From Liopterus haemorrhoidalis (lineage: Eukaryota > Arthropoda > Insecta > Coleoptera > Dytiscidae): a stretch of DNA of 64,000 nt. The stretch is from NCBI GenBank assembly GCA_963971575.1, contig OZ020611.1, positions 239,468,654 to 239,532,653 on the forward strand. The letters run 5' to 3'. Numbering within the stretch: position 1 is the stretch's first letter; every line of letters begins with the position of its first letter. The notes under the pieces were generated by a model. The model was not told the origin of the DNA. It saw nothing but the letters and a program-made list of their open reading frames with translations, and ran no database searches. The translations under genes and the position numbers were made by a program. Shown here piece after piece: positions 10,365 through 21,821 of this stretch.

Positions 10365-11079
10365 CTAGGTTTTTATACGTTTTAATTCTAAGTACAATAG
10401 TCTGTTGTGGACTGTTTATGGACTAACAAAAAAGAATATTTCATCTGTACTACGCTGGATAGTGGCGCAGCTAAACGTCAGTATCAAGAACTAATACTGA
10501 CAAATGAAACTTATACTTAGACCCAGTCATCCTTTACAAAAAAAATGTGTTCATGCCTATTATTATTCAAATTTTTTGCAAAGTCATCATACTAAATCCT
10601 ATATATCAACCATATTTCTTACGCTTCTGACAAAAGACGTAATCCCACTTCTGACACCATCATGTAAAATAGTGTCCGATGTTGTCGAGTCACGCGTGTG
10701 CAGTGGCGAATGCAGTTTATCTCTGTCACCGTGTTCCATCATTAAGTACAGCTCGTTATTCGCACAAGATAGAGCAAATTGACAAGGGTCTCTTTAACTC
10801 ACTATGATGTATACTTATGTCAAATGGGATTATTTGTCTTGGTATATTATTCTGCATTTAGTTATTCGGTAACTGAATTGGTTCAAGATTTACAGTAATT
10901 AATAGTTAATAATTAAATACAGTATTCACGTTAAAACAGGCCAAAATCTTATAACTTTCGTTTCAAATAATTCTTGTAATAAATACAGAACAATATTTTT
11001 TTCCCACGACCAGGTGTAAAACCGACTTTATGTATTTAGTTTTTGACATATAAAGTGTCACTTTATTTCCTAGGGAAAT
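10365..11079. other. Non-coding stretch
   Basis: No supported gene. Near 11012-11055 there is a short piece (TGTAAAACCGACTTTAT) also found near 52368, part of a dispersed MITE. The rest is unassigned. Confidence 0.4.
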
Positions 11080-11660
11080 TTTTTGAACTTTACGACGGTT
11101 ACATTTTATATTTTTACAAACGACCACTAGATGGTAATATTGAAATGTGTCATTCTATATTCCTAAAATTTGATATTTGTTGTTGTGAAATCAGAGGTAG
11201 CTTATAAATTGACCGAGTAGTTTGTTGGCAGTGAGCGTTTAAAAAAACAAGTTTGTGAAAAAATGGATATTACTCGTGAAGGTTTTCGTTGGATGATTTT
11301 TTACGATTTTAGTAAAGGCCTAACTCAACAACAATGCATAGATTCGCTTCATTCAACTTTTGGCAATGAAGCACCATCAGAAAAGACTGTTTACAATTGG
11401 TTTGCAGAATTTCGTCGTGGTCGTGCGTCCGTCAATGATGAATCTCGTGAAGGTCGACCAAAATCGGTTGTGATTCTAAAAAACATCGATGCTGTGTACA
11501 AAATGATTGAAGAAGATCGGTATGTGACTTACCGTGAGATAGAGGCATCCTTTGGCATATCGCACACAGCAATACATTCGATTTTGCACGAACATGAGCT
11601 GTGAAAAAGATCTGTTCCCGATGGATTCCGCATAATTTGACCGAAGCTAAAAAAAAATTG

Positions 11661-12690
11661 ATGTGAAGTGTGAATTTTCACACATTTCTGGGTTTTGCAG
11701 GTATTTAGTAACTGAACGATGATTATTTGGGATGCTAAAACAAATTTTATGTCAAAATATTTTTTTATGAATTTTAATTCGAATGCCTAATACCATTATT
11801 TGAGTTTCTAAATATATGCAGTATTTTTTTTATATAGCAAAGTTCATTAAGATTTTGAAAATTGCACCTATGGCTTCCATTGGTTGCTTACATCATAAGT
11901 CCCGCCCTTTGATTTCGTCAAACATAGAATTAAATTATAATTTCAACACTTTCCACTGGTTATTAAATTTACGCTTTTAAAAATCAAATGCAACATTTAC
12001 CAAATATAACTAGAATTTTAACAAAATAATTTAAACAAAAAAAAAAAATGCAAAAAAAAAAACAAAAAATAAAATCAACAGGATTCGAACCCTAGTTTGC
12101 AAGTTAACTTATATTATTAAGCGCACGACAAATCCAACCACGCCACGAGAGCTACGGATCTGGTATGTTACACAACGTATTAAATAGTTAACATATTTTA
12201 GTTAAAAACACAAAAAATGCGTTATTTTCCTAAAACATAATCTGATCAAAAATTCCTGTTGTACTATTCCGGTTCACACCAATGTACATTACTTAGAATT
12301 TTTTCAGATTTTTAGTTTAAACCATCTGGGCTACAGGGTGTGGGACAAAATTTTTTTTGCACAATTTTGGCAAAAATCGCATCATAATAATTTATTTTGC
12401 AAAAACAAAATTTTGATCGTTAATCCACGTACTAAGGGCTTTCATTTGATACCCTACTCAGAATTTAAAAAAAATATTTTTGTTTTCGATGAGCACATAT
12501 TTGTTTATATTTTTTGGGGGTATGTTTTTTAGATGTTTTAGTATTTTTCCTATGTGCGGGTCAAAGAGTTGTATAAGCATGCCAAATTTCAACTCTCTAG
12601 GTTTAGCCGTTTGGCTACAATTTTTACCGAACAGACAGACAGACAGACAGACAGTCAGACAGTTTTTTGGTCATACCTACAAAACCCTAA
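11661..12690 (+). mobile_element. GTCT-microsatellite element nested in mariner
   Basis: Begins ATGTGAAGTGTGAATTTTC with the palindrome GTGTGAATTTTCACAC, followed by GGGTTTTGCAGGTATTTAG. It ends (CAGA)n, GGTCATACCTACAAAACCCT. It interrupts the mariner reading frame exactly between the N-terminal and central transposase parts, so these are true insertion limits to within the A-runs on both sides. It matches 8401-9441 in inverted orientation over its whole length. Confidence 0.8.
12070..12165 (-). repeat. tRNA-like Pol III promoter segment inside the nested element
   Basis: Reading leftward: GTAGCTCTCGTGGCGTGG (A-box-like), an anticodon-arm-sized stretch with extra length, then CTAGGGTTCGAATCCTG (strong B box). 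Spacing between the boxes is near tRNA size, but a clean cloverleaf and acceptor stem are not evident. The same place in the copy at 8401-9441 keeps the B box. It could supply a Pol III promoter to the element, or be a trapped SINE. Confidence 0.5.
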
Positions 12691-12936
12691 AAAGGCTCGT
12701 GTTGATTATTATAAGGGAATGCTAAAAAAAAATCAACCCAGGCACTGCAAAATCCGTATACAACCTCGTTATAGGTGACGAAATTTGGATTTATTCATAT
12801 GAACCGGAAACTAAGCAACAATCACTGTTTGGGTTTCCCAAGATAAACCGAAATCCATAAAAGTCGTTCACTCACGAAGCACTTTCAAGAAAATGATCGC
12901 TTGTTTCTTCGGTTGTACTGGACATGTCAACCTTTT

Positions 12937-13169
12937 TGTCAATAAGGGCGCAATATAAATTCAAATGTTATTGAGGGCGCATAAAAACGTAAAATATGTA
13001 AACACTCGTGGTTCGCAAGGTCGTCTAATTTAGCGCTGATCGCTTATGTCGAATCACCAATAGATGCGATGAGGATATTGGGCTCAGTATGTGTGTGCGA
13101 TAGCGAGAGCGCATAAAAAACTAATCAAGGGCGCCACGGCACCCGCGGGCGCCCTGTACCCGACCCCTG
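12937..13169. mobile_element. hAT-type fragment nested in mariner
   Basis: A GC-rich block ending GGCGCCCTGTACCCGACCCC then TG. Inverted, this gives a CAGGGGTCGGG terminus typical of hAT elements. AGGGCGCA words recur on its left side (near 12946 and 12975), but no matching left terminus or 8-base duplication is clear. Mariner coding similarity stops at about 12930 (GHV) and resumes at 13173 (EYRRTVSAEWY). Confidence 0.55.
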
Positions 13170-14271
13170 CTGTAGAGTATCGGAGAACAGTTAGTGCTGA
13201 ATGGTATACTACAATCTATTTGCCAGAAGTCATCGACAAAATCAGAAAAAACAACCAAAAACGTCGTAAAATTCTTCATCATGACAATGCTATCCCACAC
13301 AGCACGTCAAACAATTGATTATTTGAAGGAGAAAAACATCGAATTAATGTCTCATTGCCCGTATTCACCTGATTTATCCCCTAACGATTTTTTTTTGTTC
13401 CTCAATGTCAAATAAAACAGCGTGGACAGTGATTTTCATCACGTCAAGAAGCTGTTGAAGCCTTCGAAAACCATGTTTTTGAGATACCAACTTCAGAGCG
13501 GAAAAAATGTTTCGAGAATTGGTTTGAACGCATGCAAAGGTGTATAAATCTTAAGGCGAATATTTTATAAGCAATAAAACAGTTTGTTCCAAAAAAAAAT
13601 TCTTTCTTAGTTTTTGTAAAAGCTTAAAAGGTAGCCCTCATATTTCTAGAAAAATCTCGTGATTTTAAAATATTTTAAAATTGTGAATTAAGTTTTTAAG
13701 GTAGATTTATTTAATAGGGCATTAAGAATAATTTCACGGTTTTTTCAAGAATGAATCACTGAGCGAAACGATTTTATAAGTTCAAGTAAATGCATCTTAA
13801 TAAATGTTTTATTAATATTTAATGAAAGACTCTAGTTTCACTGGCGGAAAAAGTGAAAATGTTCTGACGAAACATATACTAATTATTGCATAAGTGCAAA
13901 AAAACCGAATAAATTAATAGGTATTGTAAAGTGAATTTTTTTCTTAGTATAATAATAGTTTTAGTTCGAGGTTAACAATTTTAAATCATGTTAACAATTA
14001 CATCTGGAAATTTGCAAAAAGAAATTTTGTACAGAAATTATACAGTATTATTTTACCACCTGTAATTAGAAATTTTATTATTGTCAATAAATTTTACTAG
14101 ATTAAAATTACAGTCGGACAGATCTCTCGTGGCCGGGCGTGAAACCTGCGCGTTTGTAGTGAGGCTTATAACTTTGGCGAATTGCATTATTTCCTACACA
14201 CGCTATTACAGTCAAGTGCATAAGCGCAACATTCAAAATATATTAAATATTAAAATCATGGAGACAAAAGC

Positions 14272-14343
14272 AAACTAGGTGGACGTGCTATTAATAGTCA
14301 AGGTCGAGAAATAATAAACAATGTTCTTGATTTTTGTAAGCCT
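14272..14343 (+). pseudogene. Second copy of the helix-turn-helix-like N-terminal fragment
   Basis: One frame reads LGGRAINSQGREIINNVLDF, clearly similar to the VGRKGQVLCSQSPEIINNVM segment of the fragment at 935-1135. It is short and its ATG (14258) is out of frame, so it is a decayed copy. A GTAGCGCCACTCGG word that follows resembles GTAGCGCCGCCATCGG near 737 in the other locus. Confidence 0.45.
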
Positions 14344-14561
14344 ATAGGGGAAAAATTTTAAGATCGTAGCGCCACTCGGATTTTTTTGAAACCATTCTAA
14401 ATCAGATACCACTTGACATTTACTAGTAAATAATAGCGAAAAGTGTATCAAAAAATGACAAAAAATAAATAATTGTTTGGGATTTTCTGATTTTGTGAAG
14501 TGACATTACTTGTAAACATCTAAAATACTACATTTTGTGATCTGGTTTTAAGTTATGGCGG

Positions 14562-14813
14562 TTTTCCATTGTCGATTATTTTAACTATATTGGGGGAAAT
14601 AATAATTCCCGTGTTGTTTACCAAGGGGTAGAAATCTATAATGCTGGGCATATAATATTGTGTGGAGTCACTGAAAAAAACAGAGAGTTCATAAAGATTT
14701 ATGCATTATGCCTACACTTGTGCATTACAAACCCACACACAATAACAGGAATTTTCAAGATATGCGATAATAAATACAAAATTGAAAATATTTTTTGTAG
14801 TCACTATCATTAA
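14562..14813 (+). pseudogene. Second SWIM-protein fragment (N-terminal part)
   Basis: The frame reads FSIVDYFNYIGG, NSRVVYQGVEIYNAGHIILC, EFIKIYALCL and ENIFCSHYH-stop. It aligns residue by residue with the protein at 1-656 (LSLLNYFNFLSA, SRCVVEGEELLNAGNLMLCR, VDICGLCLQ, VLNMSCTC). It ends just where the CxC of the SWIM motif should begin. The nearest ATG (14555) is out of frame. Here the helix-turn-helix-like fragment lies upstream on the same strand, unlike the divergent layout at the left edge, so this locus is rearranged. Confidence 0.6.
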
Positions 14814-14819
14814 AATGTA

Positions 14820-15690
14820 ATGAGCAAACTTTGATACAAGGGCTCACTTTTTTTCCAATTTTTAAATTGTTTATCTAAACATCGCGTCGATTCCTAACCT
14901 CTTGCTTTCCCAATTTTGTTTCGAATCATACGGTGTCTGATATTAGTGGAAACAAATGAAACGATATTTCCGGGTTTCTTCTTTTCAATGAATTGCACAT
15001 AGGCACACAACAATATGTATTATACATTTTTCAATGATTATAATAAAACTTTAAAAACAAACTTCATACAAAACCAATGTACAAAACGAAATGTTATATG
15101 ATGTACACAAGTTCATGAAACGCTCACCAGATGGTAGGGTGCTTAGCTGCAAATCCCTATATTATTTACAATCTACTTGAAATTGCTGGAGTTTGGAAAA
15201 AGACGCGGGACGGGGGTGCTCTGGCCAATAAACAAGTCGACAAAGTGAACGTCAAATGCAGTAATAACTTAAATCAAGCAGCTACGTTTCTATAATTTTG
15301 TTGTTCGACTGTAATGGGAGGAACTTGTGTTTGTAGACGTACCTAACTGATAAATATAATGTACACGTGTAAGAATGTAAACTTGTTTCTTTGACTGTTC
15401 TCTGTATCTGACATTATCTTTCATAGTGCCCTCTCTATGCGCACCATAAGCCCCGCTTGGCCACGAGATGTCTGTCCAGCTGTACTTAAAGCTGTACGTA
15501 GCCCTCGTGGTCAAAATTGTGCATTGTACGTGGTAGATAAATTTAGTAGACAGTTTTAACGTTTAAGGCAGCGTTCACAACTATGAAAATTAACGAATGT
15601 TATGACATCTATGTTTTTTCAAACCAACTACGATGGAATAAAGACATCGGCACCGATTTTGTTGGTGCATGTAAGAACTCCCTTACTTCA
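14820..15690. other. Non-coding stretch
   Basis: No supported gene. A minus-strand frame at 15514-15290 has no recognisable motif and is not called. Confidence 0.4.
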
Positions 15691-15729
15691 TTTACTCACT
15701 TTCTCGCTATTATTAAATATTCATTCTAA

Positions 15730-16291
15730 AGCCGCATTCAGAGCTCTTTAAATTAAGAGGTTGTAGACTGTGCTTTGTTAGCTGTAAGTTATGTTTCTAT
15801 GCATTCTTTTTAACGTTGCACGTACCGTTCATATCAAGTTAGAAATTAATATGTTACGAATACTCCGCCATCTGTGAATTTTGAAAGCAACTATTTAGCT
15901 TCGTAAAATGTTTTATATGTATTATCGTTCTTCTAATTCTGTTGTCTTAGATTTTAACTTCCTAATTACCTAAATTGATCATATTTACTGTTCGTCTTTA
16001 TAATTTTGAACAAGATTTGTTAATGATGACACTATGTTAGGTTATATAAAGGCATACGATAACTACGGTGTCACTGATAGAATGCGATAGCCAAGGTGTT
16101 TATATGTCTGTTTCATTAAAACATCTCACTAGCTATAAGTTTAGAAAATTATGCACAATCCACAACAAACAGCGTATTAAATTTGGAGGTCTGAACGGTT
16201 TCACGTCTTACCATATGACATACTGCTAGTGACAGTGAACAGTCTATAATCTACAGTGCATAAGCTATTGATTTAAGAGCCCTGAATGGCT
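15730..16291. mobile_element. PIF/Harbinger-like MITE, copy 2, between long direct repeats
   Basis: AGCCGCATTCAGAGCTC at the left and the degraded complement closing CCTGAATGGCT at the right. The interior matches the copy at 9471-10035 in opposite orientation. The element is bracketed by a 37-base direct repeat (15691-15727 and 16291-16327) with two mismatches, far longer than the 3-base duplication expected. Confidence 0.7.
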
Positions 16292-16327
16292 TTACTCAAT
16301 ATCTCGCTATTATTAAATATTCATTCT

Positions 16328-17224
16328 TAGAGATAAGTTTTTGGCTTCCTCATTTTACGAGCTACAATATTTATATTAGTTTATTTAAAACTTTTGTTTA
16401 AATTTTATTGTTCGTATATATTTTTATGGGTCTGTTAAAATGCAAAATATTTTAACAAATTACACGTGGCAATTATTACTTTTTTTATTATTTCAAATAA
16501 AATATGTCATAAGTTACTGAAATATAAACATAAAAAATTGTTACAATGTTTCATTTCAAAAACATTTTTAAGTATGATCAAAAAAATTCCGAATAAGTGT
16601 AATAAAACTTTGTTAATAAATAAAAAGGTGTTAAAAAATCTTTTATGGCACTCCCTGTAACATGGTCATTTCCTCGACAGAGCCAGGTCAGCTTAAGCTT
16701 CTTGTTTCCAGGTTTCATGACCATATTTTCAATCTGTGTGAAAAATATTATACTTTATGATAATCCCACTTGGTACACGTGTTTTTTACAGGGTTGCATT
16801 GGTATAAATCAGTGATTTAAATCAGATTTAAATCACATTGTATCACCTATAACTCGAATTAAAATATTTGACTCGTTCTTTACCAACTGATTATACAGCT
16901 CAACGGACATTTTGGTGCCTGCGAGTTTTTAACTGTCTCTAGGTAATTTTTGGGCACAGAATCCAAAATAGCCGTCAGATTTGGTGTATCAGATCTAGTT
17001 TTTGAGATACTATATTGGCCTCTTTTACAATAAAATATCTTATTTCTTAACTTGTGTATTTTTCACGTTATTACCGTTACTATTTGCTCCAACTGCAAGT
17101 TACAAACACAAAAGAGACAAAATAAAGTATTTATTTCACAAAGTAGATAAATATACATTCATCACTTATCACTTAAAAATGTTCTTTTGTACGACTTTCT
17201 AGCATGGACTTTACCAGAACAGTC
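16328..17224. other. Non-coding AT-rich stretch
   Basis: No gene is supported. A small self-complementary word (GTGATTTAAATCAGATTTA) lies near 16812 and may be a repeat end. Confidence 0.4.
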
Positions 17225-17895
17225 TTTCTGAAGACTCCAACAGTAGTAGGGCCATCATGTCGCTATCTTATCTTCCTTGATATCTATCTTCCATAGTTTT
17301 ATGTCCTGATGGAATCTTTCCCCTGGTTGTTCACTAAAATCCCCTAGGTTTTCTGGTAAGTGGTCATAATACAACCGAGAATATTAAAGTTGGAAAGCAT
17401 ATTTTCCACTAATTCTCTGCCTTATGATTTCCAAGAAAATTTTGTACTACTTGAATAAATGAACACCAAGAATTAGATTCAATCTCGTTCATTGATGCGG
17501 TTGGATTGGATTGTGGATCTTCAGTAGGTTGCCTTATCTGAGGACCAAATATTCTGGATTTCAGTTTTTCAAAGTTAATCCCAGGAAATTTACGTGTCAA
17601 GTAACCTACACAAAGTCCATCTCGATTTAAAGCCTTCAAAAATTGCTACATAAGCCCAAACTTGATATGCAAGGGTGGAAATATAATTTTCTCTCTCGCA
17701 ACCAAAGGTTCGTTGACGTTTTGTTTTTCTTGAATTAAGACATTTCTGAATAGAAATCACCCAATTTCTGTTAACCCAATGCTGATCCTTAGCTCTGCTG
17801 TCCCAAAGACATAAAAAACAAGGATATTTTGTATATCCACTTTGCTGTCCAAGGAGGAAGTTTACCGTTTTTAGACAAAAAACTAAAATCAATTA
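17225..17895 (-). pseudogene. Degenerate copy of a multicopy arthropod protein family of unknown function
   Basis: Reading leftward in shifting frames: FLLGQQSGYTKYPCFLCLWD then SRAKDQHWV. Next, ALNRDGLCVGYLTRKFPGIN with FEKLKSRIFGPQIR, then SWCSFIQVVQNFLGNHKAEN. Further on come HLPENLGDFSEQPGERFHQD and WPYYCWSLQKD. Family knowledge: I recognise 'FL.G.Q.GYTKYPCFLC.WDSRA...FPGL...I..GP.IR....NFLGN...FPENLG..S.EQGERFHQDI' as a recurring uncharacterised protein in arthropod genomes, usually multicopy and presumably transposon-derived. At least two frameshifts and a stop (after KIAT) break it. No inverted repeats were found around it. No function is claimed. Confidence 0.65.
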
Positions 17896-18595
17896 ATCTG
17901 TATCGCAAAAACTAGAGCTGCTTCGAAAAAGAATCAGGTATTTTTGGAATCAGGAAATCAAAAATATCCAAAATCAGTTCTTACTTTCCGGCACCAAAAT
18001 AAAAAAAACATTTTTTGGTTGTCAGTGTTATCAGAGTTATTAATCCGTTTACCAAACCGTCTCTTACTAGACATCTACAACTTAAAATTCGTGTTAATTC
18101 CTATTTCAATTTCTTCAACTTCTGTTAAAGAAATTAGATTTAATTTCAGTACATTGATCAAGTTGCAAATAATTGCAAGAATTATGATTCATAATTATGC
18201 ATAATTATAATCAAAAAAATTACCACGCGCAAAAATTATAATAAAAAGTGTAACATTGTTAAGTAAACTAGTTTTTTTGATTCGCATTCGCCTTCCTTGA
18301 TCGGTATTCTAGTCATTTAATATTCCAATAAATCATTTGTCTGTCTGAATATCTGAATCATAATTAATAATATAATGAATTGGTTTACACGTGTAGAAAA
18401 GAATTCTTTGGCATAGAACAGTACTCATTGCTATACATAATTAATACTCATAAATAATGCTTTGTGATTACATGACATACGATAGCAGATTGTTTGGAAT
18501 TCTGTATTCATATCTAAGGTATAGGTGATCCATGATATCTGGAGAATTACGTCATAAACTTAGTAATAAACCTTAAAAATTAATTATCGTAGTCC
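17896..18595. other. Non-coding stretch
   Basis: No supported coding sequence or element boundary is seen. Confidence 0.4.
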
Positions 18596-18596
18596 T

Positions 18597-18690
18597 CGAC
18601 TTACGAACTTAATTCGTTCCAAACTGCGGTTCGTATCCTGAAAAGTGTGTATCTCAAAACCCAATTTTCCATTATATCTTAACATGCATC
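18597..18690. mobile_element. Tigger-type element end, fragment
   Basis: GTAGTCCTCGACTTACGAAC followed by AATTCGTTCC is a common pogo/Tigger terminus pattern. It is cut by the hAT insertion that follows, and no partner end is found nearby. Confidence 0.45.
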
Positions 18691-18695
18691 TAGGG

Positions 18696-19356
18696 TAGGG
18701 CTGCTATAATTGTCGGACTACCGACCGGGACACCCCCCCCCCCCCAAAAACAACTTAAAAAAACTTTTATCGACAATAATACCTTTATTATAAAAAATTG
18801 CACAATATTTAAAAAAAATAAAAATATAAAAAAAGACAAAAAAAAATAATTAAAGTAGGGATTGATAATAGGTATTCCAAGAGCAAAACGTTGGGATCAA
18901 TGGTGAATAATTTTGGAACACTCAGTTCGACTGGAAAAATTTGATGTTTTTTTTTGTGGATGCGTCTTTATCAAATCTAAAATAATATAATATAAATTAA
19001 TGGGCGATTCAATTTAATAAAACCAAATAGAACCTTACATTCCATTCTTCTCTTAACTTTACTCTCCCCCTTCCCCGACTTCGGTGGCTTCTTTATCATC
19101 GCTCTTCTTTGCCCAATCATACTTCTCCGATGTTTTCGTTTTTTGGAGCAGTTTTTTTCCCCTTTTATATAATTATAGAATTCAATGCATGACATTTTAT
19201 AATTTAAAACACATATAATTTAAACTATCGAAAAATAATTTTTTAATATGCATAAATTTTAAATCGACCGGGACAAATGATCTTGAACCGGGACACTGGG
19301 ACACAAACCTCAAAACCGGGACATGTCCCGGTGTACCGGGACGTATGTCAGCCCTA
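18696..19356. mobile_element. hAT-like non-autonomous element
   Basis: Identical 8-base duplications ATCTAGGG at 18688-18695 and 19357-19364. Inverted ends TAGGGCTG and CAGCCCTA, with subterminal ACCGGGACA repeats in both halves. No transposase is recognised in the interior frames. Confidence 0.8.
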
Positions 19357-19568
19357 ATCTAGGGATATGCGATACTGAGAAAGTATCGATATTTGGGTAT
19401 CGATAATATCGAATAAAAATTATCGACACAGGTATCGTATCGGAAAAAAAAAATATCGATATTTTCAAGTATCGAAAGGAAAAATTAATATATTTTCTAT
19501 AAAACGTAAAAAATATTTTATTTTTATAATAATTTAATTGTTTTACAATAATAAATAGATTCAAGTAT

Positions 19569-19770
19569 AAAGGCTATTCCAAAATTTTAGGCGGAACTAA
19601 ATGGGAATTTGGTTTTCACGGCTCACGAGAACGGACTTGCTTGTGTTATTTCATTTTTGAGGTTGGTATATGAAAATTTTAAATTCCAACAGTGAAACTG
19701 TTCTTTCAGCCACAAATTTCGCCTTTTCTGTTGTTTTTCGCCATCAGGTAATGATATAAATTGTTTTTTT
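19569..19770. mobile_element. One end of the 'GGCGGAACTAG' MITE family
   Basis: AGGCTATTCC...TTTTAGGCGGAACTAAATGG followed by sequence matching the right half of the ~405-base copies (compare 28930-29334 reversed). The other end is missing. Confidence 0.5.
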
Positions 19771-20227
19771 TTTATTTCAAATTTAACTATTTGTGCACAT
19801 CCGTACTAAACAATATTTTCGACTATGTTTCGAAGTACTGGGGCCTGGATCTTCCATATTTTATATATTTTAATATAAAATTTAATTCGGTAAACATGTA
19901 TAAATTGTTTTTATAGAATTAAACTTTACTTTAATTAAAATCACTCTAACTTTACATAACCTATAAAAGTTATACAAGCAAATAAGTTCACGACAGACTA
20001 TGTAGGCTGTACGCTGTACACTGGGTAGGCTGTTCACTTAGTTGTACCTTAGTGGTACACTTAGTTGGGGTATGACGTCACACGTCGTTTTCGCGCGCTA
20101 CATACATTTATGATTTTTTTAAGCCTTCAAATTAAAAAAAAATGCAAAATTGTTTTTTATGTTTATATGCAACAAGAGGAAAAAAAAATAATAAATAAAA
20201 AATCATGCCTATCCCCTATTGATTTAA

Positions 20228-20335
20228 ACGCATGCAAAAGTGTGTAAGGCGAATATTATGAAAAGCAATAAAACAGTTTGTTCAAAAAAAAATTTATTTC
20301 TTAGTTTTTGTAAAAACTTAAAAGGTAGCCCTCGT
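20228..20335 (+). mobile_element. mariner 3'-end fragment, second copy
   Basis: GCGAATATTATGAAAAGCAA, TAAAACAGTTTGTTC and TTAAAAGGTAGCCCTCGTT match the 3' end of the mariner at 11080-13640 (13553-13640). Only the C-terminus and 3' terminal repeat are present. Confidence 0.7.
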
Positions 20336-21490
20336 TTTTCGAGTCCTTTTTTAATGTAAAAAAATAACCAAATAGTCTTCTAGTTTTTTTTTTTTAATTA
20401 TTTTGCATTTTCTAATTAAGTTGACTCATTATTTTAAAAAACTTCATATATAATTCGCTATTTTAGAGCTAGCGCCGTATAGTCTAGCAAATTTTATCAC
20501 TAAAACTACCGCCAAAACTTATTAATTTTTTACATCAACCATATAATTACATTAAAAATACCAGAGATAGCGTTACCTTCACTAATCTATATTTAAAATT
20601 ATGTCATTCGATGTTTTATCACCTTAAATATTATAACAAAGGATTTTTCCTTTACAAAATTTGTTTAACATGACTCATATTTGAATAGTGGAAGGGAAAT
20701 AATCATGCACACTGTGTTATCGCCTTTAGTCGCTAAGCTAACCTGCCTAGACACGTATACCGTAGACAGGTTAGTCTAGCAGTGATAGTCTAACGAGTAA
20801 CAACTAGTCCGTTATAAGTTGAGTTGGTTACCAAGTGAAATATTACAAAGTGTACTATGGTTTTTAAACAGGTATGATTGTTTAATATTATTATTATTAT
20901 CATTATTGGGTTGTTCTGAACAGTGTTGAACCAATCCAGTGGCAGATTGGGCTGATGAGACATCGGAAGTGATCCCGGTAGGCCGGTCGAAATTTTGGAT
21001 GCTAGGACGGTATACAAATCTTACAAAAATAAAAATATATATATTTAAAGTGTTAATTTATATTTATATGCAATCTCCTTTACGTTTTGTTAACTAATAC
21101 ATTTTAATTTTTACGATGAACTAGCACCAATGTGCCCGCTTTACTGCGAGAAAATATTGATGTTAACAATTTGAAAAACCTAAATAAAATTGTAATAGTG
21201 ACTGAAAGGGTATGGAAGCCCTTGTTGACAGACAACAAAAATTTTAAAAATATTATGTGAAGTGTGAATTTTCAGACATTTCAGGGTTTTGAAGGTATTT
21301 AATAAGTGTAAGAATTCTAGGACAATATTTTTTTATAATCAACCGTTATTGATGATCATTTTTAATCGTTATTTGAGTACTAAGAGCTTCAATTTAATTG
21401 TTTTGAACTAAACTTAAATAATATGCGAAAATTTCGTTATAAAATTTAAATTAAAAAATCCCAGCAATTTTTTTTTCATGTGCTTCGTAG
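20336..21490. other. Non-coding stretch with small repeat pieces
   Basis: No gene is seen. A GTGAAGTGTGAATTTTC...GGGTTTTGAAGGTATTTA piece at 21256-21303 matches the terminus of the GTCT-microsatellite element family. A short CTAACCTGCCTA/TAGACAGGTTAG inverted pair lies near 20738-20775. Confidence 0.45.
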
Positions 21491-21493
21491 GAA

Positions 21494-21672
21494 AAGGCTA
21501 TTCCAAACGTTTAGGCGGAACTAAATGGAATTTTAATTTTGTTGTCACGAGATCACTTGTTCCGGATTGAAGAACGCTTTTGCTATACAAAATAATTTAA
21601 AAAAAATTCATTTAACCGATAAAAATTACTAGTTGTCAAAATCTAGTTCCGCTTAAATCAACGAAACAAGCT
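21494..21672. mobile_element. Short MITE, 'GGCGGAACTAG' family
   Basis: GGCTATTCCAAACGTTTAGG then CGGAACTAAATGGAATTTT at the left; ATCTAGTTCCGCTTAAATCA...CAAGCTA at the right. It is an internally deleted copy of about 180 bases. Confidence 0.65.
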
Positions 21673-21821
21673 ATATCTGTCTTCTTTAAATTAATAAGAA
21701 ATACATTTATAATATTATCATAGTGTTGATTCACATGAATACGTCAAAGTCCGTTCACACCACAAAAGTCACCAAAATCATCAGATCTCTAGTTACGTAT
21801 TACAAAGTGAAATATCTTATA

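Larger units (their letters stand above)
11080..13640 (+). pseudogene. mariner transposon (DD34D) with broken transposase, interrupted by two insertions
   Basis: Seen: an ATG at 11263 opens MDITREGFRWMIFYDFSKGL, the N-terminal mariner HTH domain (113 residues, including the WFAEFRRGR linker motif), ending in a stop at 11602. Coding similarity resumes at 12692 (ARVDYYKGML), then GDEIWIYSYEPETKQQS (first Asp; the usual Thr of GDETW is Ile), ILHHDNA (second Asp) and PYSPDLSPNDFFLF (third Asp). There are 34 residues between the second and third Asp once a frameshift near 13300 is allowed for. The 3' end reads TTAAAAGGTAGCCCTCA at 13640, next to TA. The matching left terminus was not found, so the left boundary is approximate. 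Insertions sit at 11661-12690 and about 12937-13169. Inactive: an early stop, a frameshift and two insertions. Confidence 0.85.

Noticed and set aside
17002..17202. Open frame on + strand, 66 codons
   Set aside because: Hydrophobic, AT-driven composition with no motif, homology or splice context; it lies just beyond the decayed family relic on the other strand.
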